Of a stretch of 64,000 nt of DNA, positions 22,999 through 36,100 are shown piece by piece (position 1 is the first letter of the stretch; the number at the start of each line of letters is the position of its first letter). The translations under genes were made by a program, and so were the position numbers. This DNA is from Agrocybe praecox (taxonomy: Eukaryota; Basidiomycota; Agaricomycetes; Agaricales; Agrocybaceae): contig OZ024852.1 in NCBI GenBank assembly GCA_964017145.1, positions 1,055,945 to 1,119,944 on the forward strand, given 5' to 3'. Below the pieces are notes generated by a model. The model did no database searches, was not told where the DNA came from, and saw only the letters and a program-made list of their open reading frames with translations.

Positions 22999-25549
22999 TC
23001 AAATAGTGTACCTATACCCACTCCAAAGATCCCCTTTCTCCCGTTTCGCATCGTCAAGTGTAGCAAACCTACCATTTTTCTCGTTTCCTGGCTTGTGTGT
23101 TTCGGGCATATCCTCGATGTATTCGTCCTGTTCTCCCCTTTCCCTCTTTGCATTTTCGCGCTTGAGGTAAAAGAGGAACACGGTGGAAGCGATGATTCCG
23201 ATTCCGATGTACATGAGTACGAGACCTAAATGAAAGAGTATGAGTTGTAGTAAGATATTTCGGAGAATAAAGAAATGGGGGTTGTGCGCGTACCATGTCC
23301 GAGTGGGTACCAAGGCTTATCCTTTGCTCGATACTAACGATAAAGTCGAGAAATTAAGAGAGAAACTTAATCTTAAAGAAGAAGGCGGCTTACAACATTA
23401 GAGCTGACTGCGCCATTGATATTACCACTAGGAATGACTTGAGTAAGCAGTTCCCTTCATACATTCGACAAAACCTACAAGCTGATGACCATTGCTAAGG
23501 AGACACTGCGTTTGTAGGATCCTTCTACGTTGTTGGAAACCCACGAACTAAATTTGCGTGAGGATTCATTGCGAACATAAGATATATTATTGGACTTACA
23601 TGGAATTGGCTGAAATTTGAAGATGAGAGTGTGAGGACATGATGCTCAACACAAATATTCACTACTCACGAATGATGGGATATATTCCGCTGCGCGCATA
23701 TTGTTAATGACATCGGATTACCACTAAAGAAGAACAATACATACCAAGTGGCCATATAAACTGCAAAGTATGAGAGGGCAGCATTATGAGACGCCACTAG
23801 AAGAATATATCCAACGGCGCCTTGAAGTTTGAACTGTGTAAGCGTTTATCAACATATCATAAATAGGCTAGAAGCCCTACCGATAGACAGGAAAACACTT
23901 TTTTTAAAAGCCATGTAAGTTAGATTTAGAACTTCAAGAATTGGCAGCGCTTACAGATTGAAGTAACCCCTCTGTCCCCAGCGGTCGGCAAAGTATCCAA
24001 CACCACACGTCACAATACAAGCGAAGACGTAGACAGGTACCGTCAACAAGTTAGCAGGAGTGGCCGTGAACCCTATAGGAAAGGTTATTGAGAATGACGA
24101 TGAAACATAACCCTCGCGAAGATTCCATACCGAGTTGATTGATGATGCTTGGCAAGAACAAAGAAAAGGCGTAAAGAGGCATATCGGCTCCCGTGTATAC
24201 AATCACTGCAATGATGATCAAAGGAATGTACAGTCTGACGTGAGATTGGACTCACTTCCTATCCACGTCTTGATATCTCTCAGACTGGCAAAAATGTACT
24301 TCATCTTGAAGTTCTCGCCGCCGGCACTGAATTGATCATCACTCTGCAGCCGTCTGATAATAAACGTTCTTTCTTCTTCAGTCAGGAACTTAGCCGTGTC
24401 TGGGAAATCTTGGATGATCCAATATGACACTCCTCCGGCTACGACGGTAAGCAATCCTTCAATGACTAAAAATAACCTCTCAGTCAAAACCATACTGACG
24501 CGGCATGAAATAGAATCGGAAGACGAACTGAAAATCCATGCCCAAGCAGGCTTTCCTGCGATTCCATCCATGTTTGAAATTGCAGCCTTGGCAGATCATG
24601 AAAGTTAGTGAGCGTGTAATTAGCGCCGGTCCAAAAGGTACTCACAGCGAGAAGACCTCCAAAGGCTCCTGAGACGGTAGCTGCGGAAAAAAAGATGGCA
24701 GACCGAATTCCAAATTCTGATCTTTTGTACCAGCTTTACGATGTCAATTGTTGTCCCGATTTTTTAAAAGAAGGGTTAAAATTCTCACCATGACAAGTAG
24801 TAATTTACTCCTGGGAATAAACCCGCCTCAAACATGCCAAGCAGCCACCTCATCCCTTCACAAAAGCGTCAATTTATAATGTTCTTTACGAAGGCGTTGA
24901 AAGGTACTCACCTAGTAGTTGTGGATAGTTGTGTACAATCCCTTGGAGAGTCTGCAATATCTTTAATACTTGGTGCCTATAGACATGTAACCAGCTTACC
25001 ATCATGATTCCCCAGAAGAACATGAGAAACGAGAGCCATATGGACGGTCGCAAGCGTTTTAAAAATACATTGGAAGGAACCTCGAAAATTGCGTAACTGA
25101 AGAAGAAAATCTATGTGATTTTAATTTTTCAGTAAGGGCACAGACGTTCTTTTTATTGCACGTACCGTCAAAGATAATAGGTATTGGTCGTCACTCATGT
25201 TGAGGTCTGGCTCGAGGTGGTACAGCTGTGAAGAATAACGTATGAGGATCTAGAGGGGTATATTTCGTTAGGTTTGACTACCTTTGCGCTGCAATGGTCT
25301 AGTTGAGTAATTAATACCATAACGAGAAGCGGATAAAGCTTACTTTCCGATACTGGTTCGATCGAGGAAACTAAGAAGATACAAGAATGACAACCACGGA
25401 ATCAACGCAAGGTCGACCTTTCTCATCAGCTTGCGCTCGTCAATTGCGCTCGTGTCGACACCTGCATTAAACGTCTCCATCTTCATCTTCTCTGCCTCTA
25501 CAGAAGCCTCTGGGTCGGAAGCGGCGGGGGAGGGGGGCCGTTTTTCCAT
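22999..25549 (-). CDS. MFS permease, allantoate/nicotinate-type anion:cation symporter family
   Basis: Nineteen exons assemble to 510 aa: 25549-25344, 25288-25282, 25225-25166, 25110-25000, 24951-24912, 24855-24789, 24733-24646, 24586-24529, 24465-24256, 24205-24131, 24072-23955, 23897-23881, 23820-23745, 23689-23670, 23609-23600, 23547-23479, 23427-23394, 23333-23294, 23225-22999. Four exons are micro-exons of 7, 17, 20 and 10 nt. Seen: a cytosolic N-terminus, LSFLDRTSIGNAK, YAIFEVPSN, GMRWLLGMFEAGLFPG, a central loop with EERTFIIRRLQSD, GYFADRWGQRGY, CGIYPIIPNSISW, SSNVYRAKDKPWYPLGHG, and a charged C-terminal tail. This is the Dal5/Tna1-like fungal family of about 12 helices in the plasma membrane, importing small organic anions or vitamins. 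The substrate cannot be assigned. Confidence 0.88.
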
Positions 25550-28500
25550 TGTCGCACAGAGTGAATTGTGTCGTGGGCGGAAAGAAAGAGGTGCAAAAAC
25601 GGCAACTGAATCAAATCACTGATCTTTGTACGTCAAGGACTGGGGCCCATACGTGCTTAGATGACTTGCTCCGGATCGGGTATCTCAAGAGCCTGCCACC
25701 AAAAAAGTGTCCAAGATAGTTGGCCGAGTTTCCATTGCCGGACAAAACCCACTATTTGGACGGTCATTGCCTCATCGGCAAGCTTGTAGGATGTTTTCTG
25801 ATGCGTTGTAGACAATTTTAATTTGCTCAAGGAGATAGAGCTTACTCACAGCACGTCATCATTCTTGAAATACAACGGTCCATTCCACCGAACCCCCGTA
25901 CAAGGTTCTGAGATCCCGTATTGGAACGCTGGTCTTGAGCGGAATTTGAAGAAGATCTTGGCTATTAGCTTTACTGCCGGCCCTAGCATATTTCTGCGAG
26001 CTCAAAGCGAAGCTGCACTACGCCCAGAAGATTTTCGCAATCGGCAAAAGGAGTGGGTCTATTTTTAGAAGCATGAGGGGGGAAATGTGGGGTATGTATT
26101 ACCCCGACACGTACATATTTACATTCCATGTGCCCAAAAGTCCCATGTCCTTCTGCTAATTTCGTAACGGTGCCTTTTCGTACCTTTCACACCAATTGGA
26201 AGCTCGCATAGCGGGTTGGCTGATTCGATGGCAGCGGGCATCACAAAGGGAGTTTGTTTGTATCCACGGTCGTAATTAAGGTCAGAACTTTCCAAGTTGA
26301 TTCCTGTACCGAGTGATTCGGACTGCTGACTGCTGAGCGCTGATGCATCAACTGGGAGGAAGAAAGCCAGAGTGTGCTCTAGTTTTAAATGGACCAATCT
26401 ATACGATATTCTACATCATTGAAATGTGCACCTTTGATAAACGAAAAACTCAGCTACGGACTGATAGATCATTGGATAGGATTTGCAAGACTTTTTGCCT
26501 TGTCCCCGACGCGTCGGTACCACGGAACGAGTGCGTCAGACCATATTCTCGTCTAATCATCATCAGATAATCTATCGAGAACTTAGGACATGGTGATAAC
26601 TGGTGAGGTGGAATCTGATTTCAGGAGGCGAGGAGTCAAATTTGTTTCAAGTTGCAAGTTGCTAGTGGTCAAAATAATCACCCTGATATCCTGATAGTAG
26701 TTAGATACAATGTATCCTGGAAAAGAGAATAGTGGAACATACATTCTTAGGAAGAGACAAGTCATCTGTCAAATATTATCATCATCCCATGCGTAACGCG
26801 AAAGTCGAGATGTGTAAGTAGTTGACCACTGGTCGAGACTCGACTCACGAGTTACGACCCCACTCCAACTTCAAGCGGAGTAACGCACATTGCCGTGATA
26901 TTGAGCTCCGCTTATTCCGGCAGGGTTGCCTTTGTGTGCACATTGTATGCACTTGTTAGATTTACAAGTCATCGGAGTTGACTAATTCACAGTCGGTGAC
27001 TCGGGTACAATTATAACTTGCCAACACTCATTCAATTAACCGTCATGTTTCATGCATGATCAACCACTGCCATTTGGCGGGACGCTGGACTTCAAACCAT
27101 TTCTGTACACGGGGATACGCATATTTATCAAGCCATCCAACATGTTTACCGAGAATAAAGGAAACACGGCGCGGTTCTTAATGGTTGCGATTTCGGACAA
27201 CAAAGATGGGCGGCGAACACTTGGTCGTCTTGAAGTTATTGAGGCTCTAATAAGGTTGGATCAGGAATATCTACGTCGCCAGAGTGGATAAACGATAAAA
27301 GCCGTATGAACCCCAGATATTGCCTTCCTTCCTCCATGCGACCTCCTTGAGGCGAAGAAGTGCAAGATCGGTGGTTCAGTCAGCAAATTATGCGATTTAG
27401 CGTCCTATGGCTCTAAATCTTAGCAGCAATGGGCCATATACGACATGTTGCTTGCCTTCGCTATCAAAACGAAATCTTCTCCCCGCCGAGCCTCCTTTTT
27501 GCCTTCTCGCTGGTTCCAGTCAGTCCACCTCATTACAGGTTTTCGTTCTCACCATTCCAAGCCGTGGCGGAACCATCTGTTGTGAAAATGACACCCAAGA
27601 GAACTACTTATTAATACACCGTCATGGTTCGTCTGTCATTTCCATATGCATATTACACACACACATATCACATACAGTTTGTCCACATTATCATCAACTG
27701 CTAGTCGCTCTGTGTCATGATCAAGTTCAAGTATGTATCCCCCGGATCTTCTCCGTCTACGCTCCACGTCCAAGTCCTACTCAGGCCTCGTTCTAGGGTC
27801 CCACTCGTCAATGTATATCCGCGAACGTTGCTGGTCCTTTGAATAGGATTCATCTAATCGAACCACTTCTTTCTCTCAGTAAACCATGAATGAAGCGTTC
27901 TCGTTCGTTTATGGCTATAATTCAAGGGGATTGTCACGCTTTAATTATAGCTGTCAGGCTGATCTCTGTATGTGTATCTTGGTCTGTTGACAAAGCAAGG
28001 ACGATTGAGAATGTCTCTCTCGGATCTTGCGAAATTCAACTTTACGGCACCATTCACTTCTGGGCTTATAATTAACACGCAGAGCGTTACAGTATATGGC
28101 GCCGGAGCAGCAGTGACTGCTGCGCATTTCCTGCCGATCGACGGATTTGGACGACTTCTTCTCCCGCGAGCTGTTGGTCTGGTGCCCGGCGGTTCTGGTT
28201 CTGGTTCCTCTTGTGAAGCTAGCTCAGAACTTGAAAGGTCGTATTATATGTAATTTCTATTCCTTTTCGTGACTAGCACGCAATAGTTCGCTACCTCGGA
28301 GTTCGGAGGGCGGCTATGAGGTGCGTGTGTACATATTCGGATCAATGTCTTTTGACTGTGTTTCCGAGGTAAGTGCAAGCATAATTATGATGAAAGATGG
28401 CTTGCACGGTCATAAGTTACCGCCCTACTTGTGATAATAATGATAATTCATACCATTATTACTTTTTCGTGTTTGATCTAGCTGGTCTCAGGTCAACAAA

Positions 28501-31500
28501 TTCAATCGGCATTGTAGAAATTCTGGAAGGCCGTAGGCGGTCACTGCATTGAATAATGGATTATTAATGGTGTGTACGAGTGCGTGTGTATATTGTAACG
28601 GATGATTTCGGAATCAGTATGTAGGAGGAGATCCGCTGCGCAGTAAGTGTACCTACTCAGGAGTGATGAATTAGGCCTCAGGATGGATGTCTGGTACTGA
28701 TCGAGCATATGCTATGCGTTCATGATCGTATCGAAAACGATGTCGCCAAAGCAGTTGGGATACCTTCAGGGTGTGTACATGTACATGTGCATCTATCTAT
28801 CATAAGCTGTTGCTTACTACACTTTGACATATTAAAATGGGATGCACACGCATACTAATGATTGGTCAATCATCGCGTTCTAGCCATGTTTTTATAAGAT
28901 TAGACAATTCCTATCCCTCTTCTTTTCTTCGAGACCGTCTTAATGTAATGTAACATGAAGAAGAACTTGGAGGACATTTAGGAGCGATCACGAGTGTTCG
29001 TCGCGTGTGCTGGGCGTGTGTGTGGGTAAGTGCAGGACTATAGTAGGGTCAAGGTTCACTGGGTTACTTCGAGGCATAAGTGGATAAGTGATTTATTTAA
29101 TAAAAGGAGTTGGAGTCCGACCCGAGCTATTTGAACTTGATGTCAGGTGCACTGGAGAGTGTCATGGTAGACTTGTGAAATGTTGTATGTATATGTATTG
29201 TATTCGGGGCTTTGAAATAGATTCAAACTCTATTTGAACTTGGAATTTAATTTGGTTTTGCCATGGGAGATGACCTCTGGCGTGACACGGGCACGGAGTC
29301 GGACACGGGACTCGGAGGTCGGTCAGACGTATATGTACGGTATATATGTCCTAATTTCGATAAATTTATTGCTGACTCCGAATTTGGCTATTAGATCAAG
29401 TTTAACTCGCCCCTCATGCATATGATAAGGAGTTCGAGTGAGAAAGGGAGAGTAGAGTGAGAACGAGAACGAAGTAAGGTTGAAGCGTGAACGTGGGTGG
29501 GCATGGGCATTAAGAAGCTTGTCAGTATTCCGACGTAAGCAACTGGGGTGCCATGGGAGAAAGAGTGAGTTCCGGATCACTGCATGTGTCGATCTCTTTT
29601 TTATCCATTTACATTTGAATTTGCATTCCTTCGTCGGAGCAGTGTATTTGAACGACATGTACACATGTGTATCATTTTCAAGCTGCCAATGTCAAACAGA
29701 CTTTTTCTGTCCCCCCTCCTCTTCCTTCTTACTACATGATACTCGATTCGCTGGGCGCTTAATCAAGCATGCCAACTCGTTGCGTGGGGCCACATTAAAT
29801 CATCTTATCTGATACCCCAAAGAGGGTATTTTCACGTGGCATGTACGTACACAGAGTAAACGTGCGCTGAAAATCCATGCGTGGGTGCAGAGGCTGCAGG
29901 ACAGTGCAGTCGCGGTAAAGCGCACGAGGCAGAGTAGAGTAGATAAGGACGAACATTGTATTGACGGGCGCTTACTTTGTCCTTATGTTTATTTGACATT
30001 ACTAAGCGCGGCATTACTAAGCTTAAGCTTCGTGTGAGTACATGTTTTACCCCGCCCCTCAGGTGAGAATTCTGTGGCGTCAAGCCGTGGTCGTACTATG
30101 ATAATGTAATACAGCGGCTTTCACGTATCTCAGGGTCGAGTAATTCAACTTTCGTTCGTGGTCGGTGCAAGGCAAGGTCGGTTAAGCTTCAAAGTGGTAT
30201 GTACTAATTGAACTTGAGAACCGGTAGTGGAACTCCAAAAAGTGTTCTTCAAATTACAAGTGGATCCGTATAACCAAGTCGAGTTTGCGGAGCATACTCA
30301 GGGACGGGTGGGGTCCGATCCACATTAATTCGCCCCCCGACCAGTGACGCGATCCGCTTCGAGACGCCGTTAACGCTGACAACTTAGAGTTGGAGACTAT
30401 ATAGATAAGTATGTAACATGTAACACGTCGTTCCCTACTGGCCCTGAGGTCTGACCGGCGGCCTAGTCTAAACAGTGCGTCGTGAATGGCTTTTCAAATT
30501 CCATGCACACACACACACACACATGCCCTGTAGGCTCCGGAATCATATAGGCTACAGTGCACACAGTAATAATAATAATAGTAGTGTAGTAGTAGCAGTA
30601 GTAGTATACAGCAGCAGTAGTAGGCTTTTAGTTCCGGGATGAAAATATGTCCTAAAGAAGGTCCGAGAGCGATGTGCGATAATGATGATGGTGGTGGTGG
30701 TGATTATCTTGAACACATAGCTTCATGTAACTTTACTTGCTTGGTTTCAAGTGGACAGTGGACATCAAGTGAATGCGCATTGTGTATTGCGTCAATCGAA
30801 CATGGAACGTCGTGATCAATCGGGTGTACGGCGCGGCGGTGGCATGTAGTCACCTACGCGCGCGTGCGCGGCGCTCAGGCTCAGCTCGCGGTGAGTCTTG
30901 GCTAGGCAAGCAGAGTAGAGCAGGGGGTTACAATGATACTACTACTAATTCTGACGTAAGTAATACATATGTAGGTTGCACTGGGTGTGTGATTGGTTAT
31001 CTTGTATGTAGTAGTTATAATACGTTAGGTACGTACGTACCGCCGCAGTGCTTGTGCGTGCGCCGTGACATTTACATACATACGCCCGCGGCACTGCGGG
31101 ATAGACGGCGACGCTGGCACAGTCTGCTGGGCAGTCTGGCGATCATACTATTACTAAGTATAGGTATATTGTAATTATAACGGTAAATAGGAAAAGCATG
31201 CTAGATAAAGTAGGTAAATATTGATGTTATTATAATTGTATGTAAATACGTAGTAGTGGACACTTGGAAGCGATATGATATGTAGGAGTCCAGCCACCTC
31301 CTGCTAGTGAATCCTGATGGTATCAGATCATCTGGATCGATGCCCTGAAGATATTACTTACAGCAGCTGCGGCACGAGGGGCCAGTGCGTTGTATGTCAT
31401 GATATGATATGATAATATGACTACTATCATATATCGAGTTCTTTCTGCGTGTACATGCTCCTGGACCTGAAGCCTGGTCAAGGTCACTGAGGTCACGTCG

Positions 31501-33188
31501 AGAGAACGAAAAGGGAACATTGAATGCGATACAAGGTACAATAGAATACGAGGGTCTTCCAACTTCCTAATCCGAGTACTTCCGGTCCATGCTTCCGTGT
31601 GTATGTATGTACATAGGTAGGGTTCCAAGCCAGGTACATACAAAGTAGTACACTCTGGCTTAGGCGCTGCGGGGGTGGGTGACATTTTCATTACCTACAT
31701 CAGGACATAGGATGCGCTATTGCCGACGATGAGTCAAGGCGGTGCCGCCGTCGCCGTCGGTATTTTTGTATACTATTACTACGGGGTACGTATACTTAGT
31801 GTCAACGCTGAGGGGTCGGGGCCCGGGGGTTTCTGGAGAGTATACGTACGCGTAACGCCGCATGGGGTGCTTCAAGTGGATTTATTGGAGTCATGTATTA
31901 TGGAAGATTTAGTGCACGTAAACAGTACAGTACGTACGTACGCTCTGCGAGAGTGACTGTGTACGCTCGACGAGGAGGGGTATGTCTGTACTCATAAATA
32001 CACATATTGGTCCAAGTTTCGGCGCTCACATACGGCAGTAGGGGCCCCGTGATGGTAAAGTCAGAGCCAGTGACATGGATCAGCGCTTGTAGATGTGCCG
32101 CGTTTGGGCCGAATTTAAGGACCATGGGCATACCTCAGGGGAGCGTTGGGAGACACACGGCGACTTTGTATATATACTCCTGTCAGAGAGATAAGGTGTA
32201 TTTCTATGTATGGGATAAACGCACCCGTGCATTATGGAATAGACATCGACGTGAGCATATGATAATAGATTGAAATATACTTTGAGCTTGTTTTGTGGGT
32301 TCTGACATTTGGACAGAGAGATAGTGTTGCTCATCCTCCCTTCGACATGATGTGTCTTATCGGTCTAATTGCGGGGTAAGAGTACAGGGGAACAGCTGAT
32401 AATCGTTGATTTAATTTTATAGCTTTTTAGTCTCTATCACCAAGCCCATTTTTCTCCACTGATTGGCCCGCAATGACGGTTGATATTGAAAATGGTTAAC
32501 GCGATAACCGATAGAATAACCCCACTGGGCAATAAGTTGAATACATACATACGGGTCTGCAAGTTTCACGGAGATCTGAGAGTCTGAGTCTGTTTTGTGT
32601 GTTGGCAAGTACGGTTGGACGGAGACGAAACAATCTCGGGGGTTCCTTGATCAGGGTTCTTGTAAAATATGTATGTATGTATGATAGACCTGCGATAATC
32701 AGTGCTAGTGCTATCTTATTTGAATAACACATATTGCGCGTAATGATATCACCCATCGCGCGAGGACTCGGATGCGCGGGGTCGAGCGCGCAAGCAAAAT
32801 AAAATTTCTGGGTGAACACTGAACAGGGCGAACACATGCTAATCCTCTTGGCGGATAGCGTGGCGCACTCGGATGATGATACCGTTGTACCGACGCGTCT
32901 GTGAAAGGAACGCGACGCGATTTTGCTCTCTTTTTCTTTGTTCTTTTCTTTTCTTTTTTCTTTTATTTGTGGTATTCTGCGCAGTATACTAGTGATGATC
33001 TCCTATAATTATGTCTTTGATATGGAAATTTCACGGGCGGAACTGGCGTGACAGGAGTAACGAGATCCCGCTCGGACCGATCGGAGCTTGACTGGATCTG
33101 TGACGTGTGTGACAATTGAGCAGACTGTAGGATTCTCTCCGGTTTACATATCTGCTCGTCTCTCTTTTTTCTTTCTCCCCCTCGCTCA
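25550..33188. other. 7.6 kb gene-poor region with microsatellites
   Basis: No convincing gene on either strand. It holds a CA repeat at about 30505-30523, TAA/TAG/CAG triplet runs at about 30566-30623, a GATGGTGGTGGTGGT run near 30683-30700, and several GTACGTAC tracts (near 31028 and 31930). Many short frames exist, for example 26397-26119 (minus) and 25823-26068 (plus), but none carries a motif I recognise. The right end is the upstream region of the REG1-like gene. Confidence 0.5.
30505..30623. repeat. Microsatellite block
   Basis: A (CA)n run at about 30505-30523 is followed within 45 bp by TAA, TAG and CAG triplet runs to about 30623. Confidence 0.8.
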
Positions 33189-36100
33189 ATGGCAAACTAT
33201 CTCCCCGTCCTTCTTGTTTCCGTCTCCACTAATGCTGTCCCCGACGACTCCTCACTTACAACGCTCCCTCGCGGCCAGGTAGACTATCTTTCTCATCAGT
33301 GGGAAGAAGAGGATGTCTGGCGCTCCTGGAGGAACATGACGAAACAAAAGAACGAAATCACAAATGGTGTCCGACTCGAGAATGCGTCCTGGAGAACCTG
33401 GTGGAAGCAGCGCAACAAGCTCAAGACTATTTCTCCGGAAACTCTCAACTGGTCTGTATTTCTCTATAGCTCCAAATCACCTACTGTTTTAAGAAGTTTT
33501 ATCCTATTTTAACCAGGCTCAAGGACTCTGACGTTACTTGGCTCTATGGGCCTCTCCATACCGCTGTGGAGTGGACTCCAGTTCCAAAACCAAAGCCAGT
33601 GCCAGACAGCGTCGAGGCTGCTACTCCAGCATCTGCTCTCGACCGTCTCGACCTTGTATCAACTTCCACAAAACCACGCCCCCCCGCCCCGTCTAAACCA
33701 ATCCTTAAACATCGTAGTATCAGCGAGTTTCTCACCTCTGATTTTCCTCCAACTTCTCCGCTATTCAGTCCCGTAGAATCTGAGGACGAGCAGGACCAAG
33801 TCACCACCACCAACACTTCTGCCAACGCTGCAGACAGCACACGGCTCTCCTTCTCTTCCTCAAAATCATGGGGAAAACGTCCTTCGTTGAGCCATACAAA
33901 GAGCGATACTCATGTTATGCGCTGGGGCTCAGGTCGGGCATTCAGGAAAGATTCCCCGCCCCGCATCAACCCCCCGGGCCTCGACGCACAAATCAACAGC
34001 TACTTCCCCCCGACAGAATCCACTCCATCATCATTATCTCAACCGCTGTCGGCAGCTGGTTCCATCCGCGCATCACTTTCCCAAGACTCGAGTTCAAGCG
34101 GCAATGGAGGCGTGACGAGTGGGGGCGATTCGCGCGGACACCACTCGCACGCACACGGCCAGAAGAAAAAACACATCAGCTTCAACACCTTTGTCGAGCA
34201 GTGCATTGCAATCGAGAAACCCAAGAAAAACGCTTCTGGATTCTTCGGTGCAAGCGCCAGCGAAGAAGCTGGGTGGGTAGATGGAAGAGTGTCTTATGTG
34301 GAGGATGATGGGTACGTCTAGTCCTCTTATCCGATTGATGTAATTCTAATCTTAAACCATGATTTAGCTATGAGGAAGATGAGGAAGATTCTGAAGAAGA
34401 CGCGTTAGCTGGTCCCGGTGAATCCCAGTGGCGGACTGGCGCTCGTGGCGTGAAGAGCGATTCAGATTCCCCTATCGAAGAAGAAGACGAGGAAGACGAC
34501 GACGACGGTATCATTCAAATACGTTCATCGTCAGCTAATTCGAACACTCGTTATCCACCTCAACCGAAAAATACACCTAGAAAACCTCCTCGATCCCAGT
34601 CCAAAGTTTCTACCGCTTCCTCCTCCTCCTCGACTTCCACTTCCACTACGAATTCGTACAGCAGCGGCACGCGCAGCAGTAGCACGCGTGGGACCAGCAC
34701 CTCCTCGCCGACAGGTTCATTATCACCTTCGCGGCGGACCCCTTCCAATGGGGATCTTCGCCGAAAGCCATCCTCGTCCAGTTCTAGCGGCCGTGCCCCA
34801 AGTTTTGGCTCAAACTCGACGTACAGACCGTCAATATACAGGCGTGGTGCTCCACCCCTCATCCGCACGACATCCGAACACTCGACGCATGTTACGATCG
34901 CACCGATCGCACCCACGCTTTTGAAGACAGGCGTCACAGGTGTATGGTCCGAAGGGTTAGGCGATGATGGCGGTGCAAGTGATGACGGGTTTGTCGGGCT
35001 GGCAGCTAGTGGAGCATGGGCATCGTGGTCGGAGAAGGAGAAGCGCGCTGGAAGGAACGGCGGAAGCGAGTATGGAACAGGTTCAGGGGCATATGGGTTT
35101 GGGACGGGGCGTGGTGGCGGCAGGTCGTTTAATGTCCTCCCGGGTGACTCGAACGAGGATAGGCCAGACTCGTCGGATGGCACGCCTGTGGAGCTCGTGT
35201 ATGTTCCTCCGTTTGGGAGCAACTATTCTACAGGCCTCGGTCTTGGTGAGAATTACGATGATGAGTATGATGGGTTTGGAGCACTCGAGGGGACTACAGA
35301 AGAAGAGGAGGAGGATGTGCAGCTGGAGGATGCTTCAAAGGCAGTATACCATCACCCGCCGTTGAGTGGCAATACCGGAAGTGTTGGCTATGTCGGATTT
35401 TCGGGATTGTCATCTGCTCAACCTATACCCATTGCTTCGCAGGCATATGAGAACGGCGCACCTTCACTCATCAATAATAGTGCGGCACCTTCATATCGAG
35501 GAGCGAGGCAGATACCAACTGTACAGCGAGAAGACGTGGATGAAGAAGACGCGTATGATTTCTTCGCAGGCGCGGATTTGGGGGAGGATTATTATTATGC
35601 GAGGAGAGGGGGCAGAGGGTATGAGAGGGAGAAGGAAAAGAGCTCTGTCATTTCACCTCCTCCGTTCGTTGGTAATCCCAACAGTAATCCCAGCATCAGT
35701 TTGAATGATCGTGATCGGTTTGGAGTCGTACCAGAAGCGGATAGCAGCAACAGCAGCAGAGAACGAAGACATTCACGCAGTGTGGGCAGGACGACAACTT
35801 CGATGACGGGCACTGCTCTTCCGCCTGCTGGTGAGGAGAGACAGTCGAGGAGTAGGAGCAGAAGCCAGAGTCGGACACCATCACCTGCTTTCATCGTTTC
35901 GCCGACGATCAGCAGCCCTGGTGTTCCTACGACCACGATGACGGGCAAGAAGAGGAGCTCGTCTACATCGTCCCCTGTCGTTCCTGGTTCGTGGATAACA
36001 GCAACTGCACCCTTGGCAGCAGGAGCAGCAGCAGTATCGTCATTGTCAGCGTCATCGCATCTTCAGCACCAAACATCGTCGGATCGACTTTCGCCTCCTT

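Noticed and set aside
25823..26068. 81-codon plus-strand frame
   Set aside because: No recognisable family or splice context.
26119..26397. 92-codon minus-strand frame in the gene-poor region
   Set aside because: Looks faintly protein-like, but I found no motif, partner exons or paralogue.
30773..31174. 133-codon frame near microsatellites
   Set aside because: Composition follows local simple repeats and there is no domain.
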